Shown here: positions 53,803 through 63,462 of the stretch, piece by piece
How the letters are laid out: each line of letters opens with the position of its first letter
Position numbering within the stretch: position 1 is the first letter of the stretch
DNA from: Nitrosovibrio sp. Nv4
Lineage (GTDB): Bacteria > Pseudomonadota > Gammaproteobacteria > Burkholderiales > Nitrosomonadaceae
NCBI RefSeq assembly: GCF_900215485.1
Contig: NZ_OCMZ01000002.1
Coordinates: 930,001 to 994,000, forward strand
Direction of reading: 5' to 3'
Length of the DNA: 64,000 bases
Notes under the pieces: model-generated
Database searches by the model: none
Told to the model about the DNA's origin: nothing
Seen by the model: the letters and a program-made list of their open reading frames with translations, nothing else
Translations under genes and position numbers: made by a program

Positions 53803-53901
53803 GTTTAAAAATTTTGGGCCTCCTTCACTCCTGAATCGGATATTTCCTGTTTTCGAGAAATACAGGGTTCCGATACTCATTTCACCATTTCAATATTACA
53901 T

Positions 53902-55248
53902 ATGGCGTCTCTCAAACAACTGCCTCCCAAAATCGGTTTCGTCTCGCTCGGTTGCCCCAAGGCGTTGGTGGATTCCGAGCAAATTCTCACCCAGTTGCGT
54001 GCCGAGGGCTATGAAACATCCTCCACTTATGAGGACGCTGACCTCGTCGTCGTCAATACCTGCGGCTTCATTGACAGCGCAGTTGAGGAATCGCTGGACG
54101 CTATCGGCGAGGCACTGGCAGAAAACGGGAAGGTCATCGTCACCGGCTGCCTCGGCGCAAAAGACGGTGGCGAGGTGGTCAAACAAGCCCATCCGCAGGT
54201 GCTGGCGGTGACGGGTCCGCAAGCGCTGCCGGAAGTCATGGCGGCGGTTCACATGCATCTGCCGCAGCCACATGACCCTTACACCAGTTTGATCCCGCCA
54301 CAGGGAATAAAGCTTACGCCCAGACACTATGCTTACGTCAAGATTTCAGAAGGATGCAATCATCGCTGCACATTCTGCATCATCCCTTCCATGCGGGGCG
54401 ATCTGGTCAGCCGTCCAGTCAGCCATGTCATGCAGGAAGCGGAAAATCTGGTCAACGCGGGAGTCAAGGAACTGCTGATAATTTCACAAGACACCAGCGC
54501 CTACGGTGTGGACGTCAAATACCGCACCGGCTTCTGGCAAGGCAGGCCGTTGAAAACCCGTATGACCGAACTGGTTCGCGCCCTGGGTGAACTGGGCGTC
54601 TGGGTCCGGCTGCACTATGTCTATCCCTACCCGCATGTTGATGAAGTGATTCCGCTGATGGCCGATGGTAAAATTCTTCCGTATCTCGATGTACCGTTTC
54701 AGCATGCCAACCCACGTATTCTGAAAGCAATGAGACGCCCGGCAAGCTCCGAGAACAACCTGGCGCGTATCCATAGCTGGCGCGAAAAATGCCCGAATAT
54801 CACACTGCGCAGTACGTTCATCGTCGGCTTTCCCGGCGAAACCGAAGCAGAGTTCGAACAACTCCTGGATTTCCTTCAGGAAGCGCAACTGGACCGTGTG
54901 GGGTGCTTCGCCTACTCTCCAGTGCAGGGCGCGGCGGCAAATGCGCTATCCGATCACATTCCGGAAGAGGTGAAAGAAGACCGGCGCGGCCGTTTCATGG
55001 CGGTTCAGGAAAAAATCAGTACCGAGCGCCTTGCCAGAAAAATAGGCAAACACATGACGGTGCTGGTGGATGAAGTAAGCAAAAACACAGCGATTGCGCG
55101 CAGCACTGCAGACGCGCCGGAAATCGATGGCGTGGTTTATGTCAGCAACGTGAAAAACGTGAAACCAGGCGGGTTTATGAAGGTTGAAATTGTTGGGTCC
55201 AACGAGCATGATTTGCGAGCAAAAGGCTTGCAAGACTGGCAAGGCTAA
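53902..55248 (+). CDS. rimO: Ribosomal protein S12 methylthiotransferase RimO
   Basis: 448 residues. A radical SAM methylthiotransferase for the beta-carbon of Asp89 (E. coli numbering) in S12. The N-terminal UPF0004 domain has [33 protein letters not shown] and TGCLGAK (three cluster cysteines). The radical SAM domain has [18 protein letters not shown], and a C-terminal TRAM domain (about 375-448) follows. Confidence 0.96.
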   Translation: MASLKQLPPKIGFVSLGCPKALVDSEQILTQLRAEGYETSSTYEDADLVVVNTCGFIDSAVEESLDAIGEALAENGKVIVTGCLGAKDGGEVVKQAHPQVLAVTGPQALPEVMAAVHMHLPQPHDPYTSLIPPQGIKLTPRHYAYVKISEGCNHRCTFCIIPSMRGDLVSRPVSHVMQEAENLVNAGVKELLIISQDTSAYGVDVKYRTGFWQGRPLKTRMTELVRALGELGVWVRLHYVYPYPHVDEVIPLMADGKILPYLDVPFQHANPRILKAMRRPASSENNLARIHSWREKCPNITLRSTFIVGFPGETEAEFEQLLDFLQEAQLDRVGCFAYSPVQGAAANALSDHIPEEVKEDRRGRFMAVQEKISTERLARKIGKHMTVLVDEVSKNTAIARSTADAPEIDGVVYVSNVKNVKPGGFMKVEIVGSNEHDLRAKGLQDWQG

Positions 55249-55402
55249 CCTGCTGTTCCAACCCTCCTGCGAGTTGTACCGCCGAGCCAGCGGACCCCGG
55301 TGGGAAGCGTTGGTATGAGGGAAACTCATAGCACCATTGCGACAGGCGGCGACCAAAAAAATAATGCGAAAGCCTGGCATTAAATCTACACGGGAGATTG
55401 AG

Positions 55403-55876
55403 TTGAAAAAAATCCTTGTAATTGCGCTGGTGTTTATTACCGCGACCGCGACAGCGGCTGAAATTGATAAACGCCAGATCCTTCCCCTTAGTGAGCTTCA
55501 GCGAAACCACGTACTAACGGAAATGCGTGCTCTGCTAGCGGGAACGCAGAACATCCTGGATGCGCTTTACAAGGAGGATATGGCGGCGGTAGCAGATCAC
55601 GCCCGCTCGCTTGGCATGGGCATGGCCCATAAGGGCGAGGATCATCTCAAAGCAGTGCTGCCGAAGGAATTCATGCAACTCGGCATGTCGGTACACAAGG
55701 CTTTCGATCAGATAGCAGTTGATGCGGAATCCTTGAAAGATCCCAAGCACACGCTACAGCAATTAAGTGAATCCCTGAAAAAATGCGGCGCATGTCACGA
55801 CAATTATCAAATTCGCATTACGGAGCAACCGGCTGCCCTGGGAATGAATCCCTCCTTGCACCATCCTCACCATTAG
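55403..55876 (+). CDS. Periplasmic monoheme cytochrome c, class II-like
   Basis: 157 residues from a TTG at 55403 with GGGAG upstream. The longer frame from 55337 adds a leader before the signal peptide (LKKILVIALVFITATATAAE). The single heme site CGACHDNY lies near the C-terminus, as in four-helix class II cytochromes (c'), and the rest is helical. It ends with a His-rich tail (NPSLHHPHH). Its electron-transfer partners are unknown. It stands alone downstream of rimO. Confidence 0.82.
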   Translation: MKKILVIALVFITATATAAEIDKRQILPLSELQRNHVLTEMRALLAGTQNILDALYKEDMAAVADHARSLGMGMAHKGEDHLKAVLPKEFMQLGMSVHKAFDQIAVDAESLKDPKHTLQQLSESLKKCGACHDNYQIRITEQPAALGMNPSLHHPHH

Positions 55877-56836
55877 CGAACAATTGCCCAGCGATCAGGT
55901 GCTCCAGAGCGTATTTCCTCGGGATCTGGAGATTACCGGACGCTATTAGCGCTTAAAAACCGATTTTTCTCAAATCGTAATTGCCGGTACATCCAGCCGT
56001 AACAGCGCCAGTAAAGCTGATCGGAGCGCAAAAAAATAATCAGAGTTAGGGCAATATCTTCATTTGCAGAAGGTGTCGCCCTGACCCTGATTCACTATTT
56101 ATTATTATTGTAGTTATTGTTATTGGTACTACCCTCCTCTGCTACTATCAAGCAAACTTTGAAACATCCGGACGAAACAAAGTTTGTCTGATCGGCTCAT
56201 CCAGCGCGACCCGAATTCGTATCCTTTTGTTATTGGCGATGCCGTCGCGATGGCGGTCAATCCAGAACTTGTAATACCTATCCCACCATTGCCACTTTTC
56301 ATTTTCTCTTCGTGGCACTGTCGCAACATTCATGAGGCGACCACTCGAACTGAAAGCAAATACTGTGCCATATATGATTATTTAAATGTAAACAAAAGCT
56401 TGTAATAAAATCTCCAATGACCATCATGCGAGTGTAAGAATTTTCGGCAATCATCGTCGCAAGACCATAATCTTGGCGCTTCAACCAGAATTGCCATACC
56501 GAATTGCCATACCAATAGGCAAGAAAAATTACTGTATTGCCCCGAAAGTGGTTGTGGACTGCAGACGATAAGCCGAAGGGGCGGCACCAGGTAGTTACGC
56601 AATATTGGTTTTCCCAACCCCTGCTGGGACATGCGGTGCTTGACAAAAACCTTGAATGAGTTCTACTAGTGGGAGAATCAATTGCACGCGATAACCCCCT
56701 GACTGGGCAAGAGGGAAGCGCGCCCTTTTCGTGCAATCCTCACGGAAACGCACTCACAAGAGGAATAGAATAGAGAACACTGAACAAGGCTGTGAAAGCT
56801 TATCCTGTCGTTAGTGTCGCGCAGAGGGAAATCACG
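55877..56836. other. Long intergenic region before the Mla operon
   Basis: 960 nt with no supported gene. Minus-strand frames (56129-56329, 56148-56333, 56299-56736) have no recognisable motif. The stretch contains the inverted repeat at 56038-56092, a short AT-rich block (56097-56135), and a direct repeat AATTGCCATACC near 56490-56515. It could be decayed coding DNA. Confidence 0.5.
56038..56092. repeat. 15-bp imperfect inverted repeat
   Basis: AATCAGAGTTAGGGC and GCCCTGACCCTGATT pair at 13 of 15 positions around a 25-nt loop, 161 nt after the cytochrome gene. An AT-rich TATTTATTATTATTG tract follows on the plus strand. It may be a distant terminator or an insertion-sequence relic. Confidence 0.45.
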
Positions 56837-57973
56837 ATGCCGGAGAATCAAGGCAGCAATTCATCGATAGTATTGCGTCGCGTAACCAGCGAGGACGGGA
56901 CGTCTCGTTTGGTGCTTGCCGGAAATTGCACGCTGACCGCTCTTGGGAAGAGACTGCAGCCGCTCGTCGGTGAACTTGCTGCGCACGCAGCCGATCCGGA
57001 ACTACAGTGGGATCTTACTGGGGTTACGCAAATGGATGACGCGGGCGCGGTTCTACTGTGGCGGGCCTGGGCCGAACACCGCCCCCGGCACTTGCTGCTT
57101 CAGCCTGAGCATGAGAGATTGTTCTGCCGCCTGGAAAAAATGCCCGCCCCCCCCGCGCCCATAGCACGAGATCGACTATGGCCGATCACTGTTCTTGGGA
57201 AAGCGGTTTTCCTGTTGTGGGACCATTTGATCGGCCTGATAGCACTTTCTGGCCAGTTATTGCTCGATGCGATGTATCTGATCGGTCACCCTGCGCGTGT
57301 TCCATGGCGTGAAATCTCCGCGAATCTATACCGGACCGGTGCGCAGGCACTGGGTATCACTGCGCTGGTCGGATTTCTCATTGGTGTCGTGCTGAGCTTT
57401 CTCTCTTCCAGGCAATTGCAGATGTTTGGCGCGGACATATTCATCATTAATATTCTTGGTGTAAGCGTTATTCGCGAACTCGGCCCGGTGCTGGCAGCAA
57501 TACTGGTCGCGGGACGTTCCGGTTCTTCCATGACGGCGCAACTGGGCGTGATGAGGGTTACAGAGGAACTCGATGCGCTGACCGTGATGGGGATACCTCA
57601 CAGTCAGCGGCTGGTGATGCCGAAGGTCATAGCGCTCGGCATCGCGATGCCGCTGGTGGTATTGTGGACCAGCGCAGTCGCCTTGATAGGAGGAATGGTC
57701 GTTGCTGAAATTCAACTGGGGCTGGGCTATCAATTTTTTTTAAGCAAGCTGCCGGATGCCGTAGCCATTGCGAATTTGTGGCTGGGGTTGGGGAAAGGCG
57801 TTGTTTGTGGCATGGTGATTGCGCTGATTTCCTGTCATTTCGGGCTGAGGATCAAATCCAATACCGAAAGCCTGGGTGAAGGAACGACAAACTCAGTCGT
57901 AACCTCTATTACCGTCGTTATTATTATTGATGCAATTTTCGCCGTGGTTTTTTCCAATGTTGGATTAAGGTGA
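56837..57973 (+). CDS. mlaE: MlaE-type lipid ABC transporter permease with N-terminal STAS domain
   Basis: 378 residues from the ATG at 56837 (GAGGGA upstream); an ATG at 56792 is less likely. The first about 110 residues form a STAS-like domain (LVLAGNCTLTALGKRLQPLV, WDLTGVTQMDDAGAVLLWRA). The permease part follows with GFLIGVVLSFLSSRQLQMFG, ELGPVLAAILVAGRSGSSMT and VMRVTEELDALTVMGI. Fusion of the MlaB-like STAS domain to MlaE is an architecture seen in several proteobacteria. The complex moves phospholipids between the membranes. Confidence 0.93.
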   Translation: MPENQGSNSSIVLRRVTSEDGTSRLVLAGNCTLTALGKRLQPLVGELAAHAADPELQWDLTGVTQMDDAGAVLLWRAWAEHRPRHLLLQPEHERLFCRLEKMPAPPAPIARDRLWPITVLGKAVFLLWDHLIGLIALSGQLLLDAMYLIGHPARVPWREISANLYRTGAQALGITALVGFLIGVVLSFLSSRQLQMFGADIFIINILGVSVIRELGPVLAAILVAGRSGSSMTAQLGVMRVTEELDALTVMGIPHSQRLVMPKVIALGIAMPLVVLWTSAVALIGGMVVAEIQLGLGYQFFLSKLPDAVAIANLWLGLGKGVVCGMVIALISCHFGLRIKSNTESLGEGTTNSVVTSITVVIIIDAIFAVVFSNVGLR

Positions 57974-57985
57974 AATGATAACCTG

Positions 57986-58774
57986 ATGGCAGACGGAGAA
58001 TGCATTATCGAGGTCGAGGGACTTTATACACGATTCGGCAGCCACGTCGTGCACGAAGACATCAATCTCTGCGTACGCCGCGGGGAAGTGCTGGGGCTGG
58101 TAGGCGGCTCCGGCAGCGGCAAGACCGCATTGATGCGGCAGATGCTGGGTCTGGAGACGCCGGCACAAGGGAAGGTTCGATTTTCCGGCCTACCCCTGCA
58201 TGGCCAGGACCGTAAAAAATTGCAATACATGCGCAACCGCTGCGGCGTGTTATTTCAAAAAGGTGCATTGTTCAGCGCACTATCGGTATATGACAACATA
58301 GCGCTGCCTATGCGCGAGCTGCGAACACTTGACGAAGACATAATACGCCGTCTGGTAATGCTAAAACTTAAAATGGTCGATATCGACACCAGGCATGCTA
58401 CCAAAATGCCCGCCGAGCTGTCCGGGGGAATGATCAAGCGCATTGCGCTGGCACGGGCTATGGCACTGGATCCCGAATTGCTGTTTTTGGACGAACCCAC
58501 TGCCGGTCTTGATCCGCAACTGAGTGATGCGTTCGTCAAGCTGATCCAGGGCATGCGTCACGAATTACCACTCACCATCGTCATGGCAACGCATGACCTT
58601 GATACGCTGGTCGCACTCTCCGATCGGGTGGCAGTTCTAGCTGAACAGCGTATGGTGGCGCTTGGAACTCTGCAGGAAGTGATCAACGCGAAGCATCCAT
58701 TTATTACCAGCTTTTTTTGTGGTGAGCGTGGCAAGAGGATATTAGAAAACAATCGCGGTATTTTACAGGGGTAG
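57986..58774 (+). CDS. mlaF: MlaF-type lipid ABC transporter ATPase
   Basis: 262 residues. Walker A GGSGSGKTALMRQMLG, the signature region ELSGGMIKRIALARAMALDP and Walker B LLFLDEPTAGLD, with the H-loop MATHD. The C-terminal extension (HPFITSFFCGERGKRILENN) matches MlaF proteins that clamp the partner. It lies between the permease (12 nt) and the MCE gene (4 nt). Confidence 0.95.
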   Translation: MADGECIIEVEGLYTRFGSHVVHEDINLCVRRGEVLGLVGGSGSGKTALMRQMLGLETPAQGKVRFSGLPLHGQDRKKLQYMRNRCGVLFQKGALFSALSVYDNIALPMRELRTLDEDIIRRLVMLKLKMVDIDTRHATKMPAELSGGMIKRIALARAMALDPELLFLDEPTAGLDPQLSDAFVKLIQGMRHELPLTIVMATHDLDTLVALSDRVAVLAEQRMVALGTLQEVINAKHPFITSFFCGERGKRILENNRGILQG

Positions 58775-58778
58775 CATT

Positions 58779-59684
58779 ATGGAAAACCGTGCCCATGCCC
58801 TTGCGGCGGGTTTATTCGTAATTCTTCTAACCGCAGCTGTGGCGGTCGCTGCCATGTGGTTCAGCGGCGACACCATGACGCGTGACAAATATCTGCTGGT
58901 ATCAGAATTCCCCGTTACCGGTCTCAACTCCCAAGCGACCGTGCGTTACCGCGGCGTCACTGTCGGCAAAGTCGAGAATATCCGGCTGGACCCGCAAGAC
59001 CCGCATACCATTCTCATCCGGATTGCCGTGGATCGGGATCTGCCGTTGACCAAGAATGCCTATGCGCAGCTCGGCTATCAAGGTTTGACAGGTCTTGCGT
59101 ATGTGCAATTGAATGACGAAGGTGGCGAAGCTGAGAGACTGGAAACTGATGGAGACGATCTCGCGCAGATCCCCTTGCGTCCGTCCACACTGGATAGCAT
59201 CACCAATTCGGGACAGCGCCTGCTCAGTAATGCGAATGGATTGGTAGAGCGATTAAATGTCCTTCTTAACGATCAGAACCGAACACGGTTTGAGCATATA
59301 TTGGAGAATACGGAGTCGGTGACCGGGCGTTTACGCGGCGTCGTGAGTCAGCTGGAGCCTGGGCTGAAAACGTTGCCGGAACTGGCTGCCGACGCAAGTT
59401 CAGTACTGCAGCATACCGACCAACTGGTACTCGACCTTAATCAGATAACGGCGAAACTGAACCAGCAGGGAGGAACTATCGACAGCTTTGCTCAAACTGC
59501 CGGAGAGCTTACCGCCACCATGCATAAACTGCGAGAAGCAACTGAGGGAATCAAGCGCAATTCCCGCAGCGTTGATCGCGTTCTTCTGCAACTGGAAGAG
59601 CAGCCGCGGAGCCTGCTGTTTGGCAGACTGCCGCCGCCGCCCGGTCCGGGAGAAGATGGCTTCGCACCACCTGGGGAAAATTGA
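58779..59684 (+). CDS. mlaD: MlaD/MCE-domain lipid-binding protein
   Basis: 301 residues. One N-terminal membrane anchor (AAGLFVILLTAAVAVAAMWF), one MCE domain (about 38-115, with FPVTGLNSQATVRYRGVTVG and GLTGLAYVQL) and a long helical/coiled C-terminus (about 145-275) ending in a proline-rich tail. It is longer than E. coli MlaD (183) and probably forms an extended periplasmic tube, as other long MCE proteins do. The stop is followed within 1 nt by the lipoprotein start. Confidence 0.93.
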   Translation: MENRAHALAAGLFVILLTAAVAVAAMWFSGDTMTRDKYLLVSEFPVTGLNSQATVRYRGVTVGKVENIRLDPQDPHTILIRIAVDRDLPLTKNAYAQLGYQGLTGLAYVQLNDEGGEAERLETDGDDLAQIPLRPSTLDSITNSGQRLLSNANGLVERLNVLLNDQNRTRFEHILENTESVTGRLRGVVSQLEPGLKTLPELAADASSVLQHTDQLVLDLNQITAKLNQQGGTIDSFAQTAGELTATMHKLREATEGIKRNSRSVDRVLLQLEEQPRSLLFGRLPPPPGPGEDGFAPPGEN

Positions 59685-59685
59685 A

Positions 59686-60351
59686 ATGAGAAAATTGCTG
59701 GTTCTTGCATTGATGGCACTCGCAGGCTGTGTCACGCCTCGGGCACAAACACCAATAGCGGTATATGACTTCGGCCTGCAACGACTTGCAACCGCATCCA
59801 ATGCAGAAACATCGGGGAACAGGCGATTGAAGGCAAGTTTATTTGTGGCGGATGCGGCAGCACCCGGGTGGCTGGACAGCACGGCGATTCATTACCGTCT
59901 GGCATATCATGACTTGGCACAATCGCATGCTTATGCTAACAATCGCTGGGCTGCTACCCCTGCAATATTACTTACCCAGCGCATCAGGAGCCGAATTGCG
60001 GAGATCAACGATGGCGCAGTGGTGAGCGCTGCCGACGGTGCGCGGGCCGATTATATGCTACGTCTTGAACTTGAAGAATTTACTCAGGTATTCGATACCG
60101 TCGACCAAAGCCGTGCCGTAATTAAATTTCGTGCGAGCCTCGTCGAGTCCGGCACGCGTCTGTTGCTGGCGCAGCGCAGTTTCAGTATGGAGCAGGCTGC
60201 GCCTGCAGCCAATGCCCAAGGCGCAGTACGCGCCCTCACAGAAGCAAGCGATAAACTGATTGGAAATCTGATCGGCTGGCTTATCAACGAATTACCGAGG
60301 GAAAATCAAAATCCCGGAATGGCCCAAACAATTTCAGATGAATATCAATAA
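59686..60351 (+). CDS. ABC-type transport auxiliary lipoprotein (PqiC-like)
   Basis: 221 residues from the ATG at 59686; the earlier frame overlaps mlaD. Lipobox LVLALMALAGC marks a lipoprotein. The rest (YDFGLQRL, WLDSTAIHYRLAYHDLAQSH, YANNRWAATPAILLTQRIRS) matches the auxiliary-component domain of PqiC/YmbA-type proteins. It probably anchors or docks the MCE tube at the outer membrane. Fourth gene of the mlaE-F-D operon. Confidence 0.88.
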   Translation: MRKLLVLALMALAGCVTPRAQTPIAVYDFGLQRLATASNAETSGNRRLKASLFVADAAAPGWLDSTAIHYRLAYHDLAQSHAYANNRWAATPAILLTQRIRSRIAEINDGAVVSAADGARADYMLRLELEEFTQVFDTVDQSRAVIKFRASLVESGTRLLLAQRSFSMEQAAPAANAQGAVRALTEASDKLIGNLIGWLINELPRENQNPGMAQTISDEYQ

Positions 60352-60477
60352 AAGTGCCGAAAAGAAGGAATCGAAGAAGAAGGCATTTCAGAGCCATGCC
60401 TGGGAGCATTGTTAATCACGCCTGAACGGAAAGATAGAGCGCGGAGAATCACTGCTCTTGGCAACGTATTGCAATCT

Positions 60478-61158
60478 TTACTTCAGTGAGCCAAATACCC
60501 GCTGCAGCAGTTTGCTACCTTGACCCATCGGATCATTTCGGATGGCCCGCTCCTCCTCCGCCATCATGAGATACAGTCCGTCGAGCGTTTTCTGTGTGAC
60601 ATAGTTTTCAATGTTTGCATTTTTTTCCGCCACTAAGCCAAATTTCGCGCCCTTTCCCGCGAACTCATTGTATTTTTTAACCAGACCAGCCTGATCGGTC
60701 GCGTTCTTTACTATCGGCAGAAACTTTTGAGTCAACGCTTCAGAAGTCGTGTTACGGAAGTATTGTGTTGCCCCATCATTACCACCGGTAAGTATCGCCC
60801 TGGCGTCATCCACTGACATCTCTTGCACAGCGTCCATCAGTAGCGGCTTAGCTTCGGCTGCCGCCGTTTCCGCAGCGTGATTCATTGTCACAATCAGGCC
60901 ATCCGCATACTTGCTCATGCCCAGCGTGCGCATGAGACCTTCCACTTTCTGTAGTGATCCGGGCAGTGGAATTTTAACCTTGGGATTCTCGAGAAATCCG
61001 TTCTCAACCCCCAGTTTATCTACCGCTATGTTGGCGCTTTGAGTGAGTGCTTGCTTCAGGCCACCGGCGGTATCCTCGTCGGAAAGAGGGTCGCTTCCCG
61101 TAGCACAGGCGGAGATAGAAACGCAAAGCCAAACAAAAAATACAGTAATGATACGCAT
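60478..61158 (-). CDS. DUF4197 lipoprotein
   Basis: 226 residues. Signal MRIITVFFVWLCVSISAC is a lipobox. The body (LKQALTQSANIAVDKLGVEN, later ARAILTGGNDGATQYFRNTT and IENYVTQKTLDGLYLMMAEE) matches DUF4197, whose biochemical role is unknown. It is located in the periplasm by prediction and converges on the Mla operon. Confidence 0.9.
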   Translation of the reverse strand: MRIITVFFVWLCVSISACATGSDPLSDEDTAGGLKQALTQSANIAVDKLGVENGFLENPKVKIPLPGSLQKVEGLMRTLGMSKYADGLIVTMNHAAETAAAEAKPLLMDAVQEMSVDDARAILTGGNDGATQYFRNTTSEALTQKFLPIVKNATDQAGLVKKYNEFAGKGAKFGLVAEKNANIENYVTQKTLDGLYLMMAEEERAIRNDPMGQGSKLLQRVFGSLK

Positions 61159-61273
61159 GGGAGCCGCTCCTGTTGGATGTCCATTGCTTACTGGCCGTGA
61201 AAATCACTCTGTTGAATAGAGCCGGTACTTCGATCAGCCGTTGTCGATACTCGCTTATATCTGATACCCGCTG

Positions 61274-62218
61274 TTATCTGATACCTGCCTCATGCGCCTG
61301 CTGGTCCGCATGGTAGCTGGATCGCACCATCGGCCCACACGCAGCATTGCTGAAACCCATTTCAATTGCAGCCCGCTCGAGTTCTTTGAACCCTTCCGGC
61401 GGCACATAGCGCAACACGGGTAGATGGCCGATGCCGGGTTGCAAATATTGCCCGATCGTGAGCATCTCGACGTCGTGTGCGCGTAAATCGCGCAGCACTT
61501 CAAGAATCTCCTCATCCGTCTCTCCCAAACCCAGCATTAATCCGGATTTTGTAGGGATTTCCGGAAAACGTACCTTGAAGTCTTTCAGTAATTTAAGGGA
61601 ATGCGAATAATCGGCGCCCGGCCGGCACTGCTTGTAGAGCCGTGGAACGGTTTCCAGATTGTGATTCAGTACGTCCGGCGGACAGGCAAATAATTTTTCC
61701 AGAGCAACTTCCAGCCTTCCACGGAAATCCGGTACAAGAATCTCTATTTTTGTTTGCGGCGAATGATTCCGAACTTCACGTATGCAGTCCACAAAATGTT
61801 GAGCGCCGCCGTCACGCAGATCATCTCGATCAACACTGGTGATAACAACATATTTCAGTTTCATGGCGGCGATTGATTGCGCCAGATGCAACGGCTCCTG
61901 CGCGTCCGGGGGTAACGGCTTGCCATGCGCCACGTCGCAGAATGGACAACGACGGGTACAGAGATCACCCAGTATCATGAAGGTAGCCGTACCTTTACCG
62001 AAGCACTCACCGATATTCGGGCAGGAAGCTTCTTCGCACACTGTATGCAGTTTCTGCTCCCGCAGGATCCGTTTAACTTCGTAAAATTCCTGGCTGTTGG
62101 AAGAACGTACCCGTATCCATGAAGGTTTACGGAGCAGCTCGGTGGTAGATTGCGGTGCGATCTTGATGGGATTGCGTGCGGTCTTTGCTACGCCTTTCTG
62201 GCGGGTTTCAGTTGTCAT
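61274..62218 (-). CDS. lipA: Lipoyl synthase
   Basis: 314 residues. It inserts two sulfurs into octanoyl groups on lipoyl domains. The auxiliary cluster is [13 protein letters not shown], the radical SAM cluster is [10 protein letters not shown], and the C-terminal RSSYHAD block holds the serine ligand. It lies 226 nt downstream of lipB on the same strand. Confidence 0.97.
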   Translation of the reverse strand: MTTETRQKGVAKTARNPIKIAPQSTTELLRKPSWIRVRSSNSQEFYEVKRILREQKLHTVCEEASCPNIGECFGKGTATFMILGDLCTRRCPFCDVAHGKPLPPDAQEPLHLAQSIAAMKLKYVVITSVDRDDLRDGGAQHFVDCIREVRNHSPQTKIEILVPDFRGRLEVALEKLFACPPDVLNHNLETVPRLYKQCRPGADYSHSLKLLKDFKVRFPEIPTKSGLMLGLGETDEEILEVLRDLRAHDVEMLTIGQYLQPGIGHLPVLRYVPPEGFKELERAAIEMGFSNAACGPMVRSSYHADQQAHEAGIR

Positions 62219-62444
62219 GGCTAAGGGGTATGATTTCTAGAGATAGACAATATGAAAAAACTTATTCCTGCGGCTTGCAGTCCGGTTTCCCGTTATGCTG
62301 TACCGCGCCGGACACAGTGTTGCAATATATTTCCTGTATATCAATCAAGCGCCGCGTGAACATTCTTGGGTGATCGCGACACATGGGCTTGTCGGGATTG
62401 CGATATGCTTAAACCAACTTAGCCACCAAACTTAACTACCCAGC

Positions 62445-63092
62445 TTAACTACCCAAAAGCCTGATCTGTAATTTTTCCACAAGTTTTCTACGCAGTATTC
62501 CCGGCTCGTCGGTTATTCCAAGATCTCTGGTTTGAGTTACCTGTAACCCGGAATAGCCGCAGGGATTAATTGCGGCAAATGGAACCAGGTCCATGTGTAC
62601 GTTAAGAGCCAGTCCATGATAGCAGCAGCCTTTTTTTATTTTCAGCCCCAGTGCGGCGATTTTTGCGCCGCCCACGTACACGCCCGGCGCATCGGCGGAG
62701 CCTTCAGCGTCGATGCCATAGTCACGTAGCAAGTCTACCACGGCGCCTTCCATTTTCCTGACCAGCTCGCGCACGCCCAGCTTAAGACGCCGCATGTCCA
62801 GCAGCAGGTATGCGATAATTTGACCAGGACCATGGTAGGTAATCTGACCGCCACGGTCCGTTCGAATCACAAGAATCCCATTGTTGTAGAGCAGATGCTC
62901 GGGCTTGCCTGCGATACCTTGAGTGTAAACAGCCGGGTGCTCCAGCAACCAGATTTCATCTGGAGTTATTTCCGTACGAGACGCCGTGAAGTCTTGCATC
63001 GCATGCCAGGCGGCAAGATAATCCGTCGCGCCTGAATATCTGATCTTGATATTTGACGTATCCGCTCCTGATTTGATCTCTATGAGGCACAT
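62445..63092 (-). CDS. lipB: Octanoyltransferase
   Basis: 215 residues from the ATG at 63092; the upstream TTG at 63113 lies next to a TATAAT-like box. It transfers octanoate from ACP to lipoyl domains. RGGQITYHGPGQIIAYLLLD, the lysine of GGAKIAALGLKIKKG and the thioester cysteine of AAINPCGYSGLQVTQ are all present. It follows ybeD and precedes lipA. Confidence 0.95.
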   Translation of the reverse strand: MCLIEIKSGADTSNIKIRYSGATDYLAAWHAMQDFTASRTEITPDEIWLLEHPAVYTQGIAGKPEHLLYNNGILVIRTDRGGQITYHGPGQIIAYLLLDMRRLKLGVRELVRKMEGAVVDLLRDYGIDAEGSADAPGVYVGGAKIAALGLKIKKGCCYHGLALNVHMDLVPFAAINPCGYSGLQVTQTRDLGITDEPGILRRKLVEKLQIRLLGS

Positions 63093-63128
63093 GGTCGAAA
63101 AGCGTAGCCCCAAATTATAAGGGATTCG

Positions 63129-63449
63129 TTAAAGTACCATTACCACCGCGGGATGATCGCACAGTTCCTGGTATAGCGCATCCAGTTGTTCGCGGGAAGT
63201 GGCCCGAACGGTGCAGGTGAGACTCAGATAATTATTTTTGCTGCTGATCCTGACCTCCAGGCTGGTGTCGTCAAAATCGGGGGCATGGTGTTTCACAATC
63301 ATCAGCACTGCTTGAGTGAAATCCTGCCGACGATGCTCCAGCGTGGCGGCACTGGATAGAGAACCCGGCAAAGAGCCAACTCGTCCCATGATCTTTACAG
63401 GAAAATCACAGGGGTATTCGATCAATGTGGTTTGGTCGGACGAACTCAC
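63129..63449 (-). CDS. ybeD: DUF493 (YbeD) family protein
   Basis: 106 residues from the GTG at 63449 with AGGAAA upstream; the ORF can be extended to 63572, but those residues are read from inside the aminotransferase gene. The ferredoxin-like fold (IEYPCDFPVKIMG, HAPDFDDTSLEVRISSKNNY, TVRATSREQLDALYQELCDH) matches YbeD. Its function is unknown; it is regularly placed next to lipB. Confidence 0.92.
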   Translation of the reverse strand: MSSSDQTTLIEYPCDFPVKIMGRVGSLPGSLSSAATLEHRRQDFTQAVLMIVKHHAPDFDDTSLEVRISSKNNYLSLTCTVRATSREQLDALYQELCDHPAVVMVL

Positions 63450-63462
63450 AGGTTGCCGTTTC

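Noticed and set aside
56299..56736. 145-codon minus-strand frame before the Mla operon
   Set aside because: No family likeness and no ribosome-binding site; several unrelated frames overlap it.
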